Shown here: positions 9,446 through 17,422 of the stretch, one piece after another | How positions within the stretch are numbered: the first letter of the stretch is position 1 | How the letters are laid out: each line of letters starts with the position of its first letter | Assembly (NCBI RefSeq): GCF_900115695.1 | Contig: NZ_FOXK01000013.1 | Coordinates: 106,648-170,647 of the forward strand | Direction: 5' to 3' | DNA length: 64,000 nt | From: Ectopseudomonas toyotomiensis | Lineage (GTDB): Bacteria; Pseudomonadota; Gammaproteobacteria; Pseudomonadales; Pseudomonadaceae | Translations under genes and position numbers: made by a program | The notes under the pieces: model-generated | What the model saw: only the letters and a program-made list of their open reading frames with translations | Told to the model about the DNA's origin: nothing | The model's database searches: none

Positions 9446-9453
9446 GGGAGGCA
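9446..9453. repeat. Target-site duplication of IS66 (left)
   Basis: GGGAGGCA, identical to 11821-11828 on the other side of the element; removing one copy restores the oprD reading frame. Confidence 0.95.
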
Positions 9454-9470
9454 GTAAGCGTACGCCGAAC

Positions 9471-11009
9471 TCACCTTGCGCGACTCAGGCAGGCGCCCAC
9501 TGATGGCAGCAGTTGGCCGACCTCACTCGCCCGTTGCGTCGGCAGGCGTGTCAGCACGTCCTTGAGATAGGCATACGGATCATGCCCGTTCATGCGGGCC
9601 GACTGGATCAGGCTCATGATCGCCGCCGCGCGTTTGCCGCTGCGTAGCGACCCGGCAAACAACCAGTTCGAGCGCCCCAGGGCCCATGGACGAATCTGGT
9701 TCTCGACCTGGTTATTGTCGATGGGCACAGCACCATCCTCGACATAGCGAGTCAGTGCCTGCCAGCGTTTAAGGCTGTAATCCAAGGCTTTCGCCGTGGC
9801 CGATCCGTTGGGCACAAGATCACGCTGGGCCAGTATCCAGTCATGCAGTGTATCGAGGATCGGTGAAGCCTTTTCCTGTCGTATTCGCCAGCGTTCTTCA
9901 TCGCTCATGTCCCGTGCTTGCCGTTCGATTTCGTACAGGCTGCCCATCGCGTGCAGTGCTTGTTCGGCCAACTGGCTTTTGTTTGCAGCGTGCAGATCGA
10001 AGAACTTGCGGCGGGCGTGGGCCATGCAGCCGATTTCGGTAATGCCTTGCTCGAAGCTGGCCTTGTAGCCAGCGAAGTCGTCGCAGACCAGCTTGCCATT
10101 CCACTGACCAAGAAAATTGCGCGCATGCTCGCCGGCACGGCTGGGACTGAAGTCATACACCACGGCCTTCAGATCGGCGAAGGGTGTGGTGCTGTAGGCC
10201 CAGACGTAAGCCCGATGGGTTTTCTTCTCGCCTGGGGTGAGCATTTGCACCGGGGTTTCGTCAGCGTGGATCACGCGTTGGCCCAGCACGGCTTCGCGCA
10301 GGGCATCGACTAGCGGCTGGAGCTGCACGCCGGTTTGTCCGACCCACTGCGCCAGTGTCGAGCGAGCGATGGCCAGGCCGGCACGGCCAAAGATTTTCTC
10401 TTGCCGATATAGCGGCAAGTGGTCGGCGAATTTGGCCACCATCACGTGAGCCAGAAGGCCGGTGGTGGGGATGCCCTTGTCGATCACCTGGGCCGGCACG
10501 GGGGCCTGGATCAGTGTTTCGCACTGGCGACAGGCCCATTTCCCACGCACATGCTGTTCGACGGTGAAAACGCCCGGCGTGTAATCCAGCTTTTCGCTGA
10601 TGTCTTCACCGATGCGTTGCAGCTGGCAGCCGCAGGCGCATTGGGTGTTCTCCGGTTCGTGGCGGATCACGGTGCGCGGAAATTGTGCCGGCAGCGGTGT
10701 GCGCTTGGGCTGTTGGCGGGGTTCGGCTGGAGCAACCGGGGGATTGACAGCTTTCAGCTCCGCCTCGATGGCGGCGATGTCAGTGTCGAGCAGGTCGTCC
10801 AGCAAGCTACCCTGGTCAGGGCTCAGTTGCTCGCTACGCTTGGCAAACTTGTGCCGTTTGTACCAAGCGATTTCGTGTGTGAGCTGCTCAATGATGGTTT
10901 GATCACGGTGGATTTTCTTGCCCATCACGTCGACCTGCGTCAGCAACTGCGCGGCCAGTGTGCGCAGTTGCTCAGCTGTCAGTTGGTCGAGATTGGGCGA
11001 GGAGTTCAT
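9471..11009 (-). CDS. tnpC: IS66 transposase TnpC
   Basis: 512 residues with the IS66 TnpC layout: an N-terminal leucine-rich region, a zinc-finger-like segment (CACGCQ ... CRQCE, about 123-160), then the DDE catalytic core with HADETPVQM, VCDDFAGYK and NNQVENQIRPWALGR carrying the presumed acidic residues. The end LSRAR-stop lies 17 bases inside the left terminal repeat, so it uses nearly the whole element. Together with TnpA and TnpB it should mobilise the element. Confidence 0.95.
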   Translation of the reverse strand: MNSSPNLDQLTAEQLRTLAAQLLTQVDVMGKKIHRDQTIIEQLTHEIAWYKRHKFAKRSEQLSPDQGSLLDDLLDTDIAAIEAELKAVNPPVAPAEPRQQPKRTPLPAQFPRTVIRHEPENTQCACGCQLQRIGEDISEKLDYTPGVFTVEQHVRGKWACRQCETLIQAPVPAQVIDKGIPTTGLLAHVMVAKFADHLPLYRQEKIFGRAGLAIARSTLAQWVGQTGVQLQPLVDALREAVLGQRVIHADETPVQMLTPGEKKTHRAYVWAYSTTPFADLKAVVYDFSPSRAGEHARNFLGQWNGKLVCDDFAGYKASFEQGITEIGCMAHARRKFFDLHAANKSQLAEQALHAMGSLYEIERQARDMSDEERWRIRQEKASPILDTLHDWILAQRDLVPNGSATAKALDYSLKRWQALTRYVEDGAVPIDNNQVENQIRPWALGRSNWLFAGSLRSGKRAAAIMSLIQSARMNGHDPYAYLKDVLTRLPTQRASEVGQLLPSVGACLSRAR

Positions 11010-11070
11010 GCTGCTGATTGTGCCAGAGCAGACGCTCTGCGCAGATACACCGATGGGCTAATGGCCGGTG

Positions 11071-11406
11071 CTACAGCACTGTGATCGCGCCGCCCGCACC
11101 GACCCGCTGCCAGGGCAGCCCCAGTACCAACGCCTGAAGTTGCTCGGTGTCGAGTTCAACTTCCGAGCCGTGGCGGATGCCTGGCCAGTGAAACTTGCCC
11201 TGGTTCAATCGCCGCGCGGCCAGCCAGATACCCACGCCGTCATGCACCAGGACTTTCATGCGGTTGGCGCGGCGATTGGCGAACAGATAGGCGCAGTGCG
11301 GCTTCGCCGCACCGAACACCGCCACCACGCGGGCCAACGCGGTTTCAGTGCCCGCGCGCATATCCATGGGTTCGGTGGCGAGCCAGATACTATCGATACG
11401 GATCAC
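11071..11406 (-). CDS. tnpB: IS66 accessory protein TnpB
   Basis: 111 residues. The start is taken as GTG at 11406 (VIRIDSIWLATEPMDMRAGTE), because TnpB proteins begin at this point and the GTGA overlap with the tnpA stop indicates translational coupling; a start further upstream would lie inside tnpA. The family signature PMDMRAGTE and the C-terminal LDTEQLQALVLGLPWQRVG are intact. Confidence 0.92.
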   Translation of the reverse strand: MIRIDSIWLATEPMDMRAGTETALARVVAVFGAAKPHCAYLFANRRANRMKVLVHDGVGIWLAARRLNQGKFHWPGIRHGSEVELDTEQLQALVLGLPWQRVGAGGAITVL

Positions 11407-11720
11407 TGGGCGAGCCCCCGGACAAAGCGGGCGCATCCTTCAGGATCGGAAGCTGGCCATTTCACTGTGATCGATTGCTCGCCCAGCGGTAGCTCGATAA
11501 TCACAGCTGGTTCAACTGGTCGTTTTGGCGTAACTCTCGCAGGAACGAACGCCGGCAACGCCGCTGGCAGTTGATCTCGATAAAGCGGTAGCCACTTGCG
11601 AATGACGTTGGCATTGATGCCGTGGCGGATGGCAACGCTGGAAACGGTCGCACCGGGTTGCAGGCACTCCTGAACAACCTGGGCCTTGAACGGTTTGGGG
11701 TAAGAGCTTCGTTGGCGCAT
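11403..11720 (-). CDS. tnpA: IS66 accessory protein TnpA (helix-turn-helix)
   Basis: 105 residues beginning MRQRSSYPKPFKAQVVQECL, with an HTH that includes ATVSSVAIRHGINANVIRKWL, as in IS66/IS3-type OrfA proteins. It is the first gene of the three-gene transposition operon and its TGA overlaps the GTG of tnpB. Confidence 0.92.
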   Translation of the reverse strand: MRQRSSYPKPFKAQVVQECLQPGATVSSVAIRHGINANVIRKWLPLYRDQLPAALPAFVPARVTPKRPVEPAVIIELPLGEQSITVKWPASDPEGCARFVRGLAQ

Positions 11721-11820
11721 GGAAATCCCGGCGATAAGGGCTATCGCGTCCGCTTAAAAATACGCGGACACCATCGTCCTTAATGCTGGAGTTCGGAAGG
11801 TGAGTTGGCCGGACGGATAC

Positions 11821-11828
11821 GGGAGGCA
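11821..11828. repeat. Target-site duplication of IS66 (right)
   Basis: GGGAGGCA, partner of 9446-9453; reading leftwards it supplies oprD codons 6-8 (Ala, Ser and the first base of Leu). Confidence 0.95.
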
Positions 11829-11908
11829 CTTATTTTTTTCATGGCGATGCTCCGGTGTAAAGGCGGCTCAGCCGTATGTGAAACCACATAGGCAGGGTGC
11901 GATAGAAG

Positions 11909-13354
11909 TCAGCTCAGCTGTCTTCTCTGCTTTCCGATTCCGGCACGCAGCAGGCTCGTTGAAGTTTCTGGCGCGCGAGGGAACAACAATCGGAAAACGG
12001 TGTAGTTGCCCGGAACGCTGGACACATCGACGGAGCCTTGGTGCAGGCTCATGATAGATCGCACGATGGCCAGCCCCAGACCTGTGCCTCCCTCTGCTCG
12101 GGATCTACTGGTATCGACCCTGTAGAAGCGCTCGAACAGATGAGGAATGTGCTGTGCTGGGATACCAATCCCTGGATTGCCAACAGACAGCGAGACCGTC
12201 TCATGCTGCTTTTCAATCAGCAACGAGATCCTGCTGTTGCGAGGGCTGTGGCGTATGGCGTTCGACAGGAGGTTCGAGACGGCTCTTTGGATCATCAATC
12301 GATCACCGAAGGTGTGGCCGGCCCCGCTGATGTCTATCGCAATCTGCTTTTCCTCGGCGGAAATAGAGAAGAGATCTGCAACTCGGCGTGCTTCGTCGTC
12401 TAAGTCAATGCGCTCGAAGGGCACCAACGAAGCAGGGTGACTTACCTGGGCGAGGAAAAGCATGTCCGAGACGATGCGCGTCACGCGTCCAAGCTCCTCG
12501 GTACAGCATTCAAGTACCGCCTTGTACTCTTCTGGTGGACGCTCTCGTGAAAGGGTTACTTGAGCCTTACCCATCAGATTGGTAATGGGGGAACGCAGCT
12601 CGTGAGCCAGGTCATCAGAAAACTGCGAGAGCTGTTGAACGCCACTGTCCAGGCGATGGAGCATGAAGTTGATGCCGTGTGCCAGTTCGCTGAGCTCTTG
12701 AGGCAGTCGATCTATTGGTATGCGATGGGTCAGGTCCTGAGTGGAAACCTGTGACGCTATTTTTCTAAACTGGCGCAGCGGTGACAATCCGCGTTGGACA
12801 ATCCACCAAGCTCCAACGCCAATGAAGAGCAGAAGAAAAGGCAGAGCGATCATGGTGGATCGCAGGTACGCCGTTAGCAGTGCGTCGTCTGCAGATCGAT
12901 CTATAGAGAGCTGGATCGTGACTTCACTGCCATCTTTCAAGCGCACATGCTTCGAAGCCGTCAGAAAGCTGTGCTTGGTGCTATCCAGCCATTCGTGGAA
13001 GAAAACTCCTACGGTGCCTTCAGAATGCAGTTTCGGAGCGTCCGACCTGTTGCTAACGCTCAGCAACTTCTTACCTTCAGGCCCTCGCTCATAGATGGCA
13101 AGTTGTAGGTTGTCGTGGCCTACAACAAGGTCGAGCAGTCCATGCGGTTGCTTGGCGATGTCAGCACTCGATATCGAATCCTCTTTGAGTCGGTGCTGGA
13201 TCTGCTCAAGCTTGCCGGTCAGGCTACTTCGGGCCAGCGAGGCCAGCTCGTGCGTCAGCGAGAAGTAAGCAAGGGCGGCCAGAAGTACCACCAGTGCGGC
13301 CCCCATCAAGGCGACAGAAAGCCCAAGTCGCATGGAGAGGCTGGCAAGTCTCAT
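11909..13354 (-). CDS. czcS: Heavy-metal sensor histidine kinase CzcS-like
   Basis: 481 residues: transmembrane helices at about 9-32 and 165-188, a periplasmic loop between them, HAMP, H-box DLAHELRSPITNL, N-box LLSNAIRHSP and G-box GGTGLGLAIVRSI. It overlaps czcR (start region 13351-13354), so both are one leftward operon. It is divergent from the czcCBA efflux genes, so zinc/cadmium/cobalt is the likely signal. It differs clearly from CopS at 1269, so the two systems are not a recent duplication. Confidence 0.88.
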   Translation of the reverse strand: MRLASLSMRLGLSVALMGAALVVLLAALAYFSLTHELASLARSSLTGKLEQIQHRLKEDSISSADIAKQPHGLLDLVVGHDNLQLAIYERGPEGKKLLSVSNRSDAPKLHSEGTVGVFFHEWLDSTKHSFLTASKHVRLKDGSEVTIQLSIDRSADDALLTAYLRSTMIALPFLLLFIGVGAWWIVQRGLSPLRQFRKIASQVSTQDLTHRIPIDRLPQELSELAHGINFMLHRLDSGVQQLSQFSDDLAHELRSPITNLMGKAQVTLSRERPPEEYKAVLECCTEELGRVTRIVSDMLFLAQVSHPASLVPFERIDLDDEARRVADLFSISAEEKQIAIDISGAGHTFGDRLMIQRAVSNLLSNAIRHSPRNSRISLLIEKQHETVSLSVGNPGIGIPAQHIPHLFERFYRVDTSRSRAEGGTGLGLAIVRSIMSLHQGSVDVSSVPGNYTVFRLLFPRAPETSTSLLRAGIGKQRRQLS

Positions 13355-14025
13355 TCCCGCTCCTCAAGCACGTAACCAACCCCTCTGAGGGTATGGATGA
13401 GCTTCCTCTCAAAGGCATCGTCGATTTTGGCGCGCAAGCGGCGGATGGAGACTTCGACCACATTGGTGTCGCAATCGAAGTTCATGTCCCACACCAGCGA
13501 AATGATCTGAGTGCGTGAAAGCACCTCACCCGAACGCCTCATCAGCAAGTGCAACAGCGCAAACTCTTTGGTCGTCAGGTCTATCCGTTGCTCACCGCGG
13601 AATGCTCGATGTCTAGCTGGGTCCAGCTCCAAGTCTGCTACACGTAGAGTTTCTGGCGCCGGAGCTTGTTCACTGCGACGCAGTAGGGTGCGAACTCGGG
13701 CCAGCAGCTCAGGAAACTCAAAGGGTTTCACCAAGTAGTCATCCGCCCCTAGGTCCAGGCCCCTGATCTTGTCTGCCAGCCTTCCCCTGGCGGTGAGCAT
13801 CATTACTCGTGTGTTGTTATCACGGCGGAGATTTTCCAACACGCTCCAGCCATCTATTTCCGGAAGATTTACATCCAGAATAACTAAGTCGTAAGTGTGT
13901 TGACGCACAAGATGAAGACCATCTAATCCAGTAGAGGCCTTGTCGACTATATAGCCACTCTCGGTCAATCCTTGATGCAGATATTCGGCAGTTTTTGGCT
14001 CGTCCTCGATAACTAGGATTCGCAT
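13351..14025 (-). CDS. czcR: Response regulator CzcR-like
   Basis: 224 residues starting MRILVIEDEPKTAEYLHQGLTESGYIVDKA, very close to what is known of CzcR. The receiver has the Asp in LVILDVNLPE and Lys in LVKPFEF; the C-terminal winged helix runs from DLTTKEFALLHLLM to HTLRGVGYVLEERE. The ATG at 14025 is used rather than a start nine residues upstream because family members begin MRILVIEDEP. Upstream there is both a MerR-type promoter (14140-14170) and a CopR/CzcR-type box (14363-14377), suggesting input from a CadR-like regulator as well as autoregulation. Confidence 0.9.
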   Translation of the reverse strand: MRILVIEDEPKTAEYLHQGLTESGYIVDKASTGLDGLHLVRQHTYDLVILDVNLPEIDGWSVLENLRRDNNTRVMMLTARGRLADKIRGLDLGADDYLVKPFEFPELLARVRTLLRRSEQAPAPETLRVADLELDPARHRAFRGEQRIDLTTKEFALLHLLMRRSGEVLSRTQIISLVWDMNFDCDTNVVEVSIRRLRAKIDDAFERKLIHTLRGVGYVLEERE

Positions 14026-14139
14026 ATTAAATTCATCCAAGGCAAGCGGCATTTTGTTGTTTGTTGGGCCGCGTAAAGTTTCATGAGATTAATAGTAACG
14101 TGGCATGAAGAGGCTTTTAGCGCACGATATGAGTAGGCA

Positions 14140-14170
14140 ATCCTAAAGCCTGTAGCGGCTACAGGGTCAA
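14140..14170 (-). promoter_or_regulatory. MerR-family (CadR-like) promoter upstream of czcRS
   Basis: Read on the minus strand, TTGACC (-35, 14170-14165) and TAGGAT (-10, 14145-14140) are separated by 19 bases. This is the overlong spacer typical of MerR-regulated promoters. The spacer holds the palindrome CCTGTAGC-G-GCTACAGG (14149-14165). The 10 bases next to the -35 also resemble the CDF-exporter promoter at 55505-55535. Confidence 0.7.
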
Positions 14171-14362
14171 TGCGCAAGCCTTGCTGTAACTGGCGCTGCG
14201 ACAAGGCGTCGCATGTCTCGAGCATTTCAGGCAGATTTCTCTGCTGGGGTTACTGATTTCCCAAAAGGTTCCTTCGCTGACGCCAGGTTTGTATCAGCAT
14301 GTAACTTCAAATGGCTCTCTGATGGGGCATCTTAATACAGCGAAATAGCCTGCAGGCCTTGA

Positions 14363-14377
14363 TTACATATTTGTAAT
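14363..14377 (+). promoter_or_regulatory. Putative CopR/CzcR-type box between czcR and czcC
   Basis: TTACATATTTGTAAT followed by TTTTCC, inside the 14026-14514 divergent region. It is 138 bases before the czcC start and fits the shared 15-bp pattern fully. Confidence 0.6.
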
Positions 14378-14514
14378 TTTCCAGTCACCTTGGCGATATG
14401 AACTGACATCTAAATTCTGCGGCTAACTCATTTCCTGTCGTCATCAGCTGACCGCCACTGCCGGGTCGAGCCGTTTTAGTTCAGGGATGATCATTGGTTG
14501 CGGAGGATTAACCC

Positions 14515-15774
14515 TTGCTCTCTTGCGATGGTGTTGTTGCAGTTTTTTATCGGAAGTTGCTTCCGGCTTTATTGGTGTCCCTATGGATGGTTGGCCGACC
14601 AGCAGTAGCTGCGTCTTCGGAGCTGTCGCTGGCTGAAGCATTGCGCCAAGCGCAAGACAACAGTCCGGCTCTCTCGGCTGCAAGCCGATTGGTAGACATC
14701 TCTTTGGGCGAGCGGCAGCAAGCCGGCCTGCTGCCAAACCCGGAGCTGTCATGGGAGGTGGAAGACACCCGCAGCAACACGCGGACCACTACCACCCAGA
14801 TTACGCAGCCGATTGAGCTGGGGGGGAAGCGAGGGGCTCGTATCGAGCTAGCGGAGAAAGGGCAGAGTGCGGCATCGGTCGAGCTAGAGCGCAGTCAGAA
14901 TGGGCTGCGCGCCGATGTTATTCAGGCGTTCTACGACAACCTGCAAGCAAAGATGCGCGTCGAACTGGCGGAGCAATCTCTCGTGCTGGCTGAACGAGGG
15001 GTTCAGGGAGCTGAGGGGCGAGTCAAGGCAGGCAAGGTTTCACCCGTTGAGCTGACACGGGCCCAGGTGCAGTTCTCTGAGGTCCGCCTTGAGCTACGTC
15101 GAGCTCAGCTGGATCAGGCTAGCGCACAATCTCGACTGCAGGCTGTCATCGGCGGGAGTGCAGAAATCAGGGTTGTTGGGAGTGCGACCAGCATCCCTAA
15201 ACCGCCAACAATCAATCAGCTGTGGTCAGCCTTGGAAACAACCGCAGAAATGCGCCTAGCCCGGCTGTCCGTGGATCAGCAAGAAGCCTCATTCGAGCTG
15301 GAAAAGACCCAGCGCATTCCAGACCTGAACGTGAGTCTGGGCAGCCAATACAGCGCTGAAGATCGGGAGCGAGTCAACGTAGTTGGCCTATCGATGCCGA
15401 TCCCTCTCTTCAATCGCAACCAGGGCAACATTCTCTCCGCTGCACGTCGCGCCGACCAAGCTCGCGACCTGCGCAACGCCACCGAGCTACGCCTCAGGGC
15501 AGATATAGCGCAAGCCATGGATCAGTGGGTCGTTGCGAACGAGGAGATCAACTCGTTCGACCAGACGATTCTCCCCTCGGCCAAGAGCGCTGTTGATAGC
15601 GCTACCCGCGGATTTGAGATGGGCAAATTCGCTTTTCTCGATGTGCTGGATGCTCAGCGCACGTTGATTGGTGCCCGCACGCAGTATGTCGACGCCCTGG
15701 CCTCAGCTACCGCGGCATGGGTGCAGTTAGAGCGCGTGTATGGCGATGTATCAGCCATCCCCGCCGCACGTTGA
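14515..15774 (+). CDS. czcC: Outer-membrane efflux protein CzcC (TolC family)
   Basis: 419 residues. The start is TTG at 14515, supported by a GGAGG 8 bases upstream and by the lack of any earlier in-frame ATG or GTG. A signal peptide (about 1-33, ending AVAAS) precedes two outer-membrane-efflux-protein repeats with coiled-coil heptads, for example LAEALRQAQDNSPAL and GKFAFLDVLDAQRTL. It is the outer channel of the Czc tripartite pump, first gene of czcCBA, with a hairpin (15804-15826) between it and czcB. Confidence 0.88.
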   Translation: MLSCDGVVAVFYRKLLPALLVSLWMVGRPAVAASSELSLAEALRQAQDNSPALSAASRLVDISLGERQQAGLLPNPELSWEVEDTRSNTRTTTTQITQPIELGGKRGARIELAEKGQSAASVELERSQNGLRADVIQAFYDNLQAKMRVELAEQSLVLAERGVQGAEGRVKAGKVSPVELTRAQVQFSEVRLELRRAQLDQASAQSRLQAVIGGSAEIRVVGSATSIPKPPTINQLWSALETTAEMRLARLSVDQQEASFELEKTQRIPDLNVSLGSQYSAEDRERVNVVGLSMPIPLFNRNQGNILSAARRADQARDLRNATELRLRADIAQAMDQWVVANEEINSFDQTILPSAKSAVDSATRGFEMGKFAFLDVLDAQRTLIGARTQYVDALASATAAWVQLERVYGDVSAIPAAR

Positions 15775-15803
15775 GCCGCTGAGCTCCTACCGACCTTCTT
15801 GGT

Positions 15804-15826
15804 GACCCGCATCTGGAGTGCGGGTC
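15804..15826 (+). other. Intercistronic hairpin between czcC and czcB
   Basis: Perfect stem GACCCGCA / TGCGGGTC with a 7-base loop. There is no T-tract, so it is more likely a processing or mRNA-stability element than a full terminator; czcB has its own AGGAG just downstream. Confidence 0.55.
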
Positions 15827-15851
15827 GCTGCATTTCCTTTAGGAGTTGCTT

Positions 15852-17399
15852 ATGAGCAAAAAATTACCCCTCGTACTCGCGATCCTTGCGGGCATAGGGC
15901 TTATTGGTGGCGGAGTAACCCTCATGAATGAGGAGAAAGGCCATGGATCGGATGAGCACGCCGAGACAAGCAGCCATCAGGACACAGAGCACCATGGCGA
16001 AAAAGCGAAGCAGGGCCACGGCGATGCTGATGAGCATGGAGATACCGAGCATCACTCTCGCGGTCCAAACGGAGGAACGCTGTTCAGTCAGGACAACTTC
16101 AGTGCCGAGCTAGTTGCGCCAGAGAGTCAGGATGGAAGTGCTCCCATGTCGCTGTATCTAGCACAGGGAGGGCAGCAGATTGTGCCCGAGGAGAATACCC
16201 GGGTGTCCATGGAGGTCAGACGTCCTTCAGGTGAAGTGAATACGCTCCGATTTGAGCCCAAGGGCGATGCCTTCATCAGTGCCATGGGTATCGCCGAGCC
16301 GCACTACTTCGAGGCTCGCATTCTGATTGAGCGAGAAGGAAGGGCCTATCGCTTCAGCTACTCCAAAGAGGAGGGGCTCATCGAGCTCAGCAACGAGCAA
16401 ATCGATGCCGCCGGAGTCCAGCTGGTGAAGGCTGCTGCCGGGGCTATGAGCACTACCATCATCCTTCCCGGTGAGATTCGCTTCGATGAGGACCATACGG
16501 CTCACGTGGTTCCTCGAACTGCAGGTGTAGTGGAGAGCGTCCAGGTCAACTTAGGCGAGGCCGTCAAGAAGGGCCAACTCCTAGCTGTCATCGCAAGCCA
16601 GCAAATATCAGATCAGCGCAGTGAGTTTGCTGCGGCCCAGCGTAGGGTCGAACTGGCCCGTACAACCTTTGAGCGAGAGCAGCAACTGTGGAAGGAGAAA
16701 ATTTCCGCAGAGCAGGATTATCTGCAGGCCCGCCAAACGCTGCAGGAGGCAGAAATTGCTCTCAGCAATGCTCGTCAGAAAATGGGAACCCTGGGTGAAA
16801 ACGTTGCTCTTGCGGGGGGGAACCGCTACGAGCTTAGGGCCCCGTTCGATGGCATCGTGGTTGAAAAGCACCTAGTGCTTGGCGAAGTCGTGAACGAAGC
16901 GAGCAACGCCTTCACCATTTCAGATCTCGGCCGTGTCTGGGCAACCTTCAGTGTTGCACCGCGGGACTTGGGCAAGGTCCGGGTCGGCAAGCCGGTCAAA
17001 ATCAGTGCTCCGGAACTGGAGGCTGAGGTTGTAGGCAACGTTTCGTACGTGGGTAGCTTGCTTGGCGAGCAGACACGCACGGCTACTGCCCGCGCCACTC
17101 TCGAAAATCCAAATGGCGCATGGCGCCCAGGCCTCTTCGTATCCGTCGCGTTGTCAGCCGACTCCCGCCAGGCCAACGTCACCGTTCCAGTCCAGGCAAT
17201 TCAGACCATCGAAGAGAAACCCACGGTTTTCGTTCGCGTGGACGATGGATTCGTGGCACTTCCCGTGGTGCTAGGCACCCGTAGCGAAGGGACTGTGGAA
17301 ATTACCCAAGGCTTGACCGCCGGAGCGCAGGTTGCGACAGAAGGGAGCTTCATCCTCAAGTCCGAGCTGGGCAAAGGCTCCGCCGACCACGCCCACTGA
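15852..17399 (+). CDS. czcB: Periplasmic adaptor CzcB (membrane fusion protein)
   Basis: 515 residues; the ATG at 15852 has AGGAG six bases upstream. An N-terminal membrane anchor (LVLAILAGIGLIGGGVTLM) is followed by a His/Asp/Glu-rich segment (about 30-72: DEHAETSSHQDTEHHGE and more) that could bind zinc. The RND adaptor core follows: a lipoyl half (VVESVQVNLGEAVKKGQLLAVI), an alpha-hairpin, the second lipoyl half (RAPFDGIVVEKHLVLGEVV) and a beta-barrel. It bridges CzcA and CzcC. Confidence 0.9.
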   Translation: MSKKLPLVLAILAGIGLIGGGVTLMNEEKGHGSDEHAETSSHQDTEHHGEKAKQGHGDADEHGDTEHHSRGPNGGTLFSQDNFSAELVAPESQDGSAPMSLYLAQGGQQIVPEENTRVSMEVRRPSGEVNTLRFEPKGDAFISAMGIAEPHYFEARILIEREGRAYRFSYSKEEGLIELSNEQIDAAGVQLVKAAAGAMSTTIILPGEIRFDEDHTAHVVPRTAGVVESVQVNLGEAVKKGQLLAVIASQQISDQRSEFAAAQRRVELARTTFEREQQLWKEKISAEQDYLQARQTLQEAEIALSNARQKMGTLGENVALAGGNRYELRAPFDGIVVEKHLVLGEVVNEASNAFTISDLGRVWATFSVAPRDLGKVRVGKPVKISAPELEAEVVGNVSYVGSLLGEQTRTATARATLENPNGAWRPGLFVSVALSADSRQANVTVPVQAIQTIEEKPTVFVRVDDGFVALPVVLGTRSEGTVEITQGLTAGAQVATEGSFILKSELGKGSADHAH

Positions 17400-17422
17400 C
17401 CCGCCATTTACGGAAAATTCGT

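Larger units (their letters stand above)
9454..11820 (-). mobile_element. Complete IS66-family insertion sequence (2,367 bp)
   Basis: The ends are inverted repeats: GTAAGCGTACGCCGAACTCA at 9454 onward and, on the other strand from 11820, GTATCCGTCCGGCCAACTCA, about 20 of 26 positions matching when extended to CACCTT. The element is flanked by identical 8-bp repeats GGGAGGCA at 9446-9453 and 11821-11828, the duplication length usual for IS66. It carries tnpA, tnpB and tnpC in the normal order, all open, so it may be active. Confidence 0.95.
8133..11842 (-). pseudogene. OprD-family outer-membrane porin, interrupted by IS66 and a nonsense codon
   Basis: Joining 11842-11821 to 9445-8133 restores a 444-residue OprD-family porin. 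It starts MKKISASLALGLLSQHVYAAGFIEDSK (signal peptide then the family's GF-x-ED-S-x-ASLGLRNFY start) and ends RLIVSYSLPIL, typical of the last beta strand with a hydrophobic terminus. Two lesions are visible. A complete IS66 element sits inside signal-peptide codon 8, flanked by GGGAGGCA repeats. Codon 356, expected TGG (Trp in GERTW-LAEYGYDF), is TAG at 8400-8402, cutting off 88 residues. The sequence after the stop remains in frame and undegraded, so inactivation is recent. Loss of a porin may reduce uptake of metal or basic solutes, but that is inference. Confidence 0.9.

Noticed and set aside
8215..9474. A 419-residue open frame on the minus strand overlapping the oprD gene
   Set aside because: Its translation is of low-complexity Arg/Gln/Pro type and it is a shadow of the porin frame, which has clear OprD features.
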